This document shows, piece after piece, positions 59,057 to 64,000 of a stretch of 64,000 bases of DNA (within the stretch, counting starts at the first letter, position 1; every line of letters starts with the position of its first letter). The translations under genes and the position numbers were made by a program. The notes under the pieces are model-generated. The model was given only the letters and a program-made list of their open reading frames with translations. It was not told the origin of the DNA and did no database searches. Source of the stretch: Actibacterium sp. 188UL27-1 (GTDB lineage Bacteria; Pseudomonadota; Alphaproteobacteria; Rhodobacterales; Rhodobacteraceae); assembly GCF_016901225.1 (NCBI RefSeq), contig NZ_JAFEUL010000022.1, positions 1 to 64,000 on the forward strand, given 5' to 3'.

Positions 59057-61088
59057 CACAGTCCAGGACGACGCAGGCGCGTTCGATACGCTCAGCGTGT
59101 TCTGCTCCCAAGCTCGTGGTGCCGGTGTACCAATCGCCATTCATCGGCGGTCGCTGCCCGAAACACTTGATCTGGGACAGCGCTACGATCTGGCATCGCT
59201 CGTAACCGACATATCGCCTGATAACGCTTCCGGTCTGGTCTTGATCGGTGGCGATAAGCCGAGCGATAGCAGTCTAATTCGCTTGCGCCGCCTTATGGGC
59301 GGACACGCCATTCCGACCACATATTTTGGCCAGTTCGACAGCGATCAAAAGCGGATCGCAGCAGCCGCGCGCCTGTCCTATGCTATCGGGGTAGAGCCGA
59401 CCCTGCGCGACACCCAGATCATCCCCGGTCTGCGAACCGGTTCGATCCCACTCTTTGCAAGCAAGGCTGTCAATTCCGTGGCGGCAAAACCTCGCCTGGC
59501 CTTCATTCTGCCCAATGTGGATGCGCCTGAAACCGTCAGCGCGATACGCGCCCTGTCCACGAGCCGGGTTTTCGATGTCAGTGTGATCACGACCGGTCAA
59601 GGCAAAGGACAATGGGCCGACAAGCTGGGGGCGGGTGTGCCCCTGTGGCATATGTCCGAAGTTCTGCCACGATCTTTGGCAGCACAGATCGATATCGCCA
59701 TATTCTGCAGTGAGCCACTCCAATGGTATCGCTTCAACGCTTTGGTCGCCAATTTGGTCGGCAATCGAGCCATCATGGTGGATGCCACACCCGACCGCGA
59801 CTGGTCTGCTCTACCGGATGGGATCATTCCGGGCACGTTGGATGGCGCGGCGCTGTTGACGTGGCTCCAAAACGACATCCTGCCATCGACCGCAGATATC
59901 GCGGCGGCCATGGGGGCGTCAAAACTCCGCAAAGCCTTGAACTTACCCGAAGACCTGGCGATTGCCGCAGCCACACCTTCGCCTCTGATTGCAAAGAGCG
60001 CCCCCAACTTGCGACATGAGGGCAAGTTGGTCTTCATGCCGACCAATGGTGTCGGGCTCGGCCACGCAAAGCGATGCTCACTTGTCGCCGGCGCCCTCGA
60101 AGATCCACGCCGGGCGGTTTTTGCGGCGTTCCCTTCGTGCCTTCAGATGCTGAACAATGCGGGCTTCGACGCCGCCCCGCTGGTGTCCAAATCACCTCAC
60201 CGCCCGAACCACGCGAATGATATCGTAAACCATACGCGGCTGAGCACCTTATGCGAGGGTGCCGCTGGCCTCGTATTCGATGGCGGCTACGTTTTCGAAA
60301 GCATCATGCGCGCGACACTCGACAATGAACTACCAAGCATCTGGATCCGGCGCGGGCTATGGCAGGAGAGCCAAAACAATTCGGTAGCGCTGGATCGACA
60401 AAAGATCTTTGACCGGATCGTTGTGCCGACCGAGGCTTTTGACGAACTGAACCATGCAGCACCTCCTGCAGAGAATGCTGTTGAAGTTGGCCCGATTCTG
60501 CAACGCTTTGACCTTGGACCACCGGATGTTTCTGCGTTGCGCAAGGGGATTTGTTCCGAAATCCAGTTGGACGGTCGGCAGTTGGTTGTCACCATGCTTG
60601 GCGGTGGCGTTGCGGCCGATCGGCGTGCCCAGATCAATGCCGTTTGCGCACATCTCGCATCGAAGCCCGATGTCGTCCATGTGTTAGTGGTCTGGCCAAC
60701 AGCTGTCTCAGATCCCGCTTGGTTTACCCATAAAAACACGCGCGTCGTGCAAACCTATCATGCCAGCGCGTTGATTGCGGCAGCGGATCTTTTGGTATCA
60801 GCCGCGGGATACAACAGTTTTCACGAGGCGCTTTATGGCGCAGTTCCCACTATTTTTGTACCCCAGATGGCGGGGTACATGGATGATCAACGCGCCAGAG
60901 CTCGCGCGGCGAGCGAACGTGACTTGTCCGTCTTGGTGGAACCGTGGGAAGTGCTGCGTCTGGGGGCGCTGATCGACGAATGCCTTGAAGGCCGCGCTGA
61001 ACAGATGCGCGAAAGGCTGCGTGGAACGAACCTGCCACCGCTTGGCAACAGCCTGGCCGCCCGCACCATCGAGGAAATCTGCCAATGA
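59043..61088 (+). CDS. Large glycosyltransferase with MurG/GT28-like C-terminal part
   Basis: 681 residues from ATG 59043 (GAGG upstream). The C-terminal half is GT-B, GT28-like: KLVFMPTNGVGLGHAKRCSLVAGAL (about 325-350) as substrate loop, and LLVSAAGYNSFHEALYGAVPTIFVPQMAGYMDDQRARA as donor site. The first ~310 residues include another GT-B-like half (PRLAFILPNVDAPETVSAIRALS). The gene may be a fusion of two transferase domains. Acts in a cell-surface or secondary glycan pathway that I cannot name. Confidence 0.75.
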   Translation: MLFCDTVQDDAGAFDTLSVFCSQARGAGVPIAIHRRSLPETLDLGQRYDLASLVTDISPDNASGLVLIGGDKPSDSSLIRLRRLMGGHAIPTTYFGQFDSDQKRIAAAARLSYAIGVEPTLRDTQIIPGLRTGSIPLFASKAVNSVAAKPRLAFILPNVDAPETVSAIRALSTSRVFDVSVITTGQGKGQWADKLGAGVPLWHMSEVLPRSLAAQIDIAIFCSEPLQWYRFNALVANLVGNRAIMVDATPDRDWSALPDGIIPGTLDGAALLTWLQNDILPSTADIAAAMGASKLRKALNLPEDLAIAAATPSPLIAKSAPNLRHEGKLVFMPTNGVGLGHAKRCSLVAGALEDPRRAVFAAFPSCLQMLNNAGFDAAPLVSKSPHRPNHANDIVNHTRLSTLCEGAAGLVFDGGYVFESIMRATLDNELPSIWIRRGLWQESQNNSVALDRQKIFDRIVVPTEAFDELNHAAPPAENAVEVGPILQRFDLGPPDVSALRKGICSEIQLDGRQLVVTMLGGGVAADRRAQINAVCAHLASKPDVVHVLVVWPTAVSDPAWFTHKNTRVVQTYHASALIAAADLLVSAAGYNSFHEALYGAVPTIFVPQMAGYMDDQRARARAASERDLSVLVEPWEVLRLGALIDECLEGRAEQMRERLRGTNLPPLGNSLAARTIEEICQ

Positions 61089-61534
61089 CCACTATCCGGA
61101 CTGACGACACCTTTCTTCACTGTCCCGACGCGGAACGTTGGCGGGGTGTGCTTGCACGGGTAAACGGCCATCGGGCCACCAATCTTGACACGGCTGTACG
61201 CCCTTTTGATCCGGTCGCCGCAGAAGATCCTGGCAAGGTCTTGTTTCCCGAACCGGACCTTACACCCGTACTGCCCGAAATCGGTGACCAACGCCCTGCT
61301 GTTGGTGTGATGGTCGAGGACGCATTGACTAAGGATCCCATCGTGCTCGCTGCGCAGCTGGCTGCCCTCGCCTTGGAGAAGGATTGCGAAATCGTGGTGA
61401 TCTCAGAAAATAATCTGTCGGGTTTCGAGCGATTTGGCTTTCGCACCGAACGTGTGGCAGGCAATACCGAAGCTGAACGGGCTGCCTGCCTTGATCAGAT
61501 CCGCGCCTTTTGGAACTTGGACATCATTCTTTAG
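61085..61534 (+). CDS. Unknown protein of the glycosyltransferase operon
   Basis: 149 residues; start overlaps the glycosyltransferase stop by 4 bases (ATGA). The second half, PIVLAAQLAALALEKDCEIVVISENNLSGFERFGFRTERV, looks like a Rossmann-type alpha/beta fold. I recognise no family. Tight coupling suggests a partner or modifier of the upstream enzymes. Confidence 0.55.
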   Translation: MTTIRTDDTFLHCPDAERWRGVLARVNGHRATNLDTAVRPFDPVAAEDPGKVLFPEPDLTPVLPEIGDQRPAVGVMVEDALTKDPIVLAAQLAALALEKDCEIVVISENNLSGFERFGFRTERVAGNTEAERAACLDQIRAFWNLDIIL

Positions 61535-61912
61535 CGCCGTTGCTAGCGGTCAATACGTGCTTTTACGGTTAGATCTCGCGAGGTGATTGGCTCGACGTCC
61601 CATGCCCGGGGGTAAAGTGCAGGAACGATAACTTACGCACGGCACCTACAACGTCTGACGTGATAGCTGAAATATTCAATATCGCGTAACGCGTTGAAAT
61701 ATAGGATTTTAGTCAGCGTTATGCGATTGAGTTTTTTCGCATGATGCTTCAAGGCTCAGTGTCTGATCCCGCCACACCGCTCTGTAAATGTATCGATCAG
61801 ATCGTGTTTGTATCATAAGGTTTACCGGCAGACCACGCATGCCCGAAGTCTACTATCTGCATCAATTGCGTTGATCTGACCGCAGATCGAGAAAGACCGA
61901 ATGGGCGTGCAG
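61535..61912. other. AT-richer gene-free stretch between convergent operons
   Basis: 378 bases with lower GC than the surroundings and no gene. It contains an imperfect inverted repeat ATGCGA (near 61720) and TCGCAT (near 61737) around a T-rich loop, and CGCGTAACGCG near 61685. Either could end transcription of one of the convergent operons. Confidence 0.4.
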
Positions 61913-62623
61913 TCATTGCAGAAGAAGAGGCGAGTCCAGCCAGTTCATGAGGATGCGGTTAACGCGTTCGGGCTGCTCCAGAACCGGCAAATGGCCTGCG
62001 TCGGGGATCACCTCAAGCTGCGCATCCTGCATCAGGCCGGCCATGACTTCATGGCGTTCCACCGGGCAAAGCGTATCGTGTTCGCCGCACAGGATCAGCG
62101 CGGGCACTTTACAGGCGCGCAAAGTCGCTTGCTGGTCGACCCGCCGCTGCAGGGCCCGGCTTTGATCCACAAACACCTCGCCACCCAGGTGCAGCCCCAT
62201 ATCAACGACCAGATGCAAAACCTCTGACCGGGCGGGGCCGGGTGCAAGGTAACTCGGTTTCATCTCATCGCGCAGGATCTCTTCGAGGCGGCCGGTGCGC
62301 GCGCCAATGATTTGCGGCTCCCGGGCCGCGGCACGTTGCGGTGTTTCAGGAAGCGGATTGGTATCCATCAGAACCACCCGTGTCACCCGGTCTGGCGCAC
62401 GCCTCAGAATTTCCATCGCGACGATCCCGCCCATCGACAGCCCAGCCAGCACAAACCGACGCGGCGCATGATCCAGCACCTTGGCGGCCAGGGGCCCCAT
62501 GCTTGCAGCTCCCGTCAGCGGGGCGACCTGGACAGCGCGGGTCGGCGACAATGCGGTGACCTGCGGCCAGAACAGGCGCGCATCGCACATCATTCCGGGG
62601 AGGAAAACAACCGGATCGGGCAT
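61913..62623 (-). CDS. Alpha/beta hydrolase
   Basis: 236 residues from ATG 62623; the long upstream extension overlaps the next gene and is not coding. VVFLPGMMCDARLF is the oxyanion strand, LAGLSMGG holds the nucleophile (Ser63), and EVIPDAGHLPVLEQPERV the catalytic His; LILCGEHDTLCP the acid. Fits esterase/lactonase-type hydrolases. It lies 1 base from the MetE-like gene, so they are co-transcribed. Confidence 0.85.
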   Translation of the reverse strand: MPDPVVFLPGMMCDARLFWPQVTALSPTRAVQVAPLTGAASMGPLAAKVLDHAPRRFVLAGLSMGGIVAMEILRRAPDRVTRVVLMDTNPLPETPQRAAAREPQIIGARTGRLEEILRDEMKPSYLAPGPARSEVLHLVVDMGLHLGGEVFVDQSRALQRRVDQQATLRACKVPALILCGEHDTLCPVERHEVMAGLMQDAQLEVIPDAGHLPVLEQPERVNRILMNWLDSPLLLQ

Positions 62624-62624
62624 C

Positions 62625-63758
62625 TCAGATCCGGGCCGAGGCCAGGTGGGCGCCCTCGACCAAGGCGCCGAGCTTGGCCCACGCAATTTCGGGATCCACG
62701 GCCCCGAACCCGGCAAAGGTCCCAAATCCGCAATCCGATCCGCCAATGACGCGATCCGCACCCACGATCCCCGCAAACCGCGTCAACCGTTCAGCCACGA
62801 CCTCGGGGTGTTCCACGAAGTTCGTCGTGGTGTCCAATACGCCGGGTACCAGCACCATATCGGCGGGAATTTCGCTCTGGCGATCGCGAAACACGGTCCA
62901 TTCATGGGCATGGCGCGGGTTCGACGTTTCAAACAAAACCGCGCCGGTATGGACGGACATCAGGGTTCCGAACACTTTGTCCATATCGATATCGCAGACA
63001 TGCGGGCCTTCGTAGTTGCCCCAGCAGATGTGCACGCGCACCCGGGCGCGATCAATGCCGGCCAATGCGGCGTTCAGCGCCTCAACATGGCTGGCCGCAA
63101 TGCGCAGGAATTCGTGATCCGTCAGGTCCGCAAACAGCATGTGACGCGACAGGGCCAGATCTGGGCAGTCCAGTTGTAAATCCAACCCGGCATCCACGAT
63201 GGTGCGGTATTCTTCGGCCATGGCATCACTTAGCGCGGCCAAGTAGGCATCATGGCTGGCATAATGTTCATTCGGCAGAAACAGCGCGATCACCCCGGGT
63301 GAGGCTGCATTCATGAACGCGCGATTCGCCCCGTGTTGCGCCATCGCTGTCTTGAGCCGTTTGATATCTGCCTGCAATTCATGCTGCCCTTTGGATCGCA
63401 CCTCGCCCACGCATTTGGGGCGCGTGTATTGCGGGGTGCCACCGCCCTCTGCCAGTCGTTTCAGGAAGGTCGGAAAGCGCTTTAGATCAGCAGGCGCGTT
63501 GCGCGGGCTGTCCCCGTCGAAACCGGTATAGCGATCCTTCACATAGGTCGCGTACGAGATCTTTGCGGTTTCGCCATCGGATATCACATCGATGCCCAGT
63601 TCGGCCTGCCGCTTGACCGAGTGATCAACAGCCTGGGCCATGGTCTGTTCAAAGACCGCCCAATCCACGTCTTCTCCATGCTCCCGCGCAAACAACTGAT
63701 CCACAACATCCTGATTGCGAGGAAGCGAACCGGCATGGGTCGTTGCGATCTTGGTCAT
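62625..63758 (-). CDS. MetE-C-like cobalamin-independent methionine synthase/CoM-epoxide transferase family protein
   Basis: 377 residues from ATG 63758. TTHAGSLPR at the start is the family opening; ELGIDVISDGE, RVHICWGNYEGPH (His-x-Cys zinc ligands) and IGGSDCGFGTFAG near the end hold the zinc-thiolate site. It is shorter than MetE (about 750), so it is the single-domain type that demethylates or transfers C1/alkyl groups. The hydrolase gene follows. Confidence 0.85.
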   Translation of the reverse strand: MTKIATTHAGSLPRNQDVVDQLFAREHGEDVDWAVFEQTMAQAVDHSVKRQAELGIDVISDGETAKISYATYVKDRYTGFDGDSPRNAPADLKRFPTFLKRLAEGGGTPQYTRPKCVGEVRSKGQHELQADIKRLKTAMAQHGANRAFMNAASPGVIALFLPNEHYASHDAYLAALSDAMAEEYRTIVDAGLDLQLDCPDLALSRHMLFADLTDHEFLRIAASHVEALNAALAGIDRARVRVHICWGNYEGPHVCDIDMDKVFGTLMSVHTGAVLFETSNPRHAHEWTVFRDRQSEIPADMVLVPGVLDTTTNFVEHPEVVAERLTRFAGIVGADRVIGGSDCGFGTFAGFGAVDPEIAWAKLGALVEGAHLASARI

Positions 63759-63800
63759 GGGCGTCCTGTTCGTTAGGTCAAAGGCGCGCAACGGCGCGGA

Positions 63801-64000
63801 TCAGTTGCTCAGGATTTGCATCCAGATGGCTGTTTCATCGAACATCACATATTCGCGGCGCAGACCCCAGGGGCCAAACTCGGCATGGGCGATCCCCATC
63901 ACATAAATCTGCGCACCGGTTGGGGCACCGAAAATGCCCCAGCCATCGTGACGCCCCCAAAGAGACCACCTGATTGCAGCGCGCGGGGACATCATATCGT
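63801..64000 (-). CDS. SnoaL-like/NTF2-fold protein, C-terminal part (partial)
   Basis: At least 66 codons running off the window edge. The visible end, WSLWGRHDGWGIFGAPTGAQIYVMGIAHAEF, then REYVMFDETAIWMQI, fits the SnoaL polyketide-cyclase-like family. An N-terminal ATG seen inside the window is unlikely to be the real start because the domain would be incomplete. It leads towards the MetE-like gene with a gap of about 40 bases. Confidence 0.7.
   Translation of the reverse strand, partial: DMMSPRAAIRWSLWGRHDGWGIFGAPTGAQIYVMGIAHAEFGPWGLRREYVMFDETAIWMQILSN

Noticed and set aside
61913-62776. 287-residue form of the alpha/beta hydrolase
   Set aside because: The extra N-terminus overlaps the MetE-like gene end and is basic, Pro/Arg-rich noise; ATG 62623 begins the fold.

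Overview
The window looks like chromosomal DNA of a marine alphaproteobacterium of the Rhodobacteraceae (Roseobacter group). The evidence is a flaF-flbT-DUF1217 flagellin cluster, a complete PhyR-NepR-EcfG general stress response locus with recognisable GGAAC-N16/17-CGTT promoters, a CopC/CopD pair, PhoX, MtaB and a tmk-holB-tatD run. No species can be assigned from this alone.

Bases 1 to about 22,000 form an accessory island ending at tRNA-Lys(TTT), whose 3' end faces the island. It opens with an IS3-type end that cuts a tniQ-like gene, then a frameshifted Mu Ner-like repressor and a palindromic operator. Next come a metallophosphoesterase and two unknown genes divergent from a small HTH regulator that resembles restriction-modification controller (C) proteins, with two TGACTATAGTCA boxes between them. 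An IS91-type element with its own tyrosine recombinase follows. A LysR-centred cargo (FMN reductase, MFS pump, NmrA protein, DUF924, SnoaL-like, glutathionyl-hydroquinone reductase) carries the same 32-bp element in front of two promoters. Then comes a ubiquitin-like conjugation operon (three-domain multiubiquitin protein, E2-like/E1 fusion, DUF6527), divergent from a HigB toxin and HigA-ImmA/IrrE fusion, with two shared operator-like sites. Last is a compact nucleotide-centred cluster: a uracil-DNA-glycosylase-like protein, a P-loop NTPase/kinase, a deoxyribosyltransferase/DNPH1-like protein, an ImmA/IrrE protease and a divergent thymidylate-synthase homologue. This last cluster is the best candidate for an undescribed system.

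From 22.3 to 64 kb the content is mostly core: dapF-mtaB-paiB-like-GST; an M8-like metalloprotease; flagellar genes (DUF1217, flbT, flaF, flagellin, flgN-like, flgJ-like, fliK-like, flgD) that stop at a graveyard of IS21-, IS66- and IS3-like remnants; tRNA-Ser(TGA); a SPOR lipoprotein, a D,D-carboxypeptidase, tmk, holB, tatD, an MBL hydrolase and an AEC transporter; phoX; an ABC transporter next to a decayed gene; tRNA-Thr(GGT); copC-copD; an FNT channel; and a stress-linked stretch.

The stress locus (about 48.4 to 57.2 kb) has small envelope and DNA/RNA-linked proteins, a Crp/Fnr regulator divergent from a receiver-like protein, a nepR-ecfG-histidine kinase-phospholipase D operon divergent from phyR, and DUF1328 and Dps genes, several behind EcfG-type promoters. 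The window ends with a three-gene glycosyltransferase operon and a minus-strand operon of a MetE-like protein and an alpha/beta hydrolase, preceded by a partial SnoaL-like gene.
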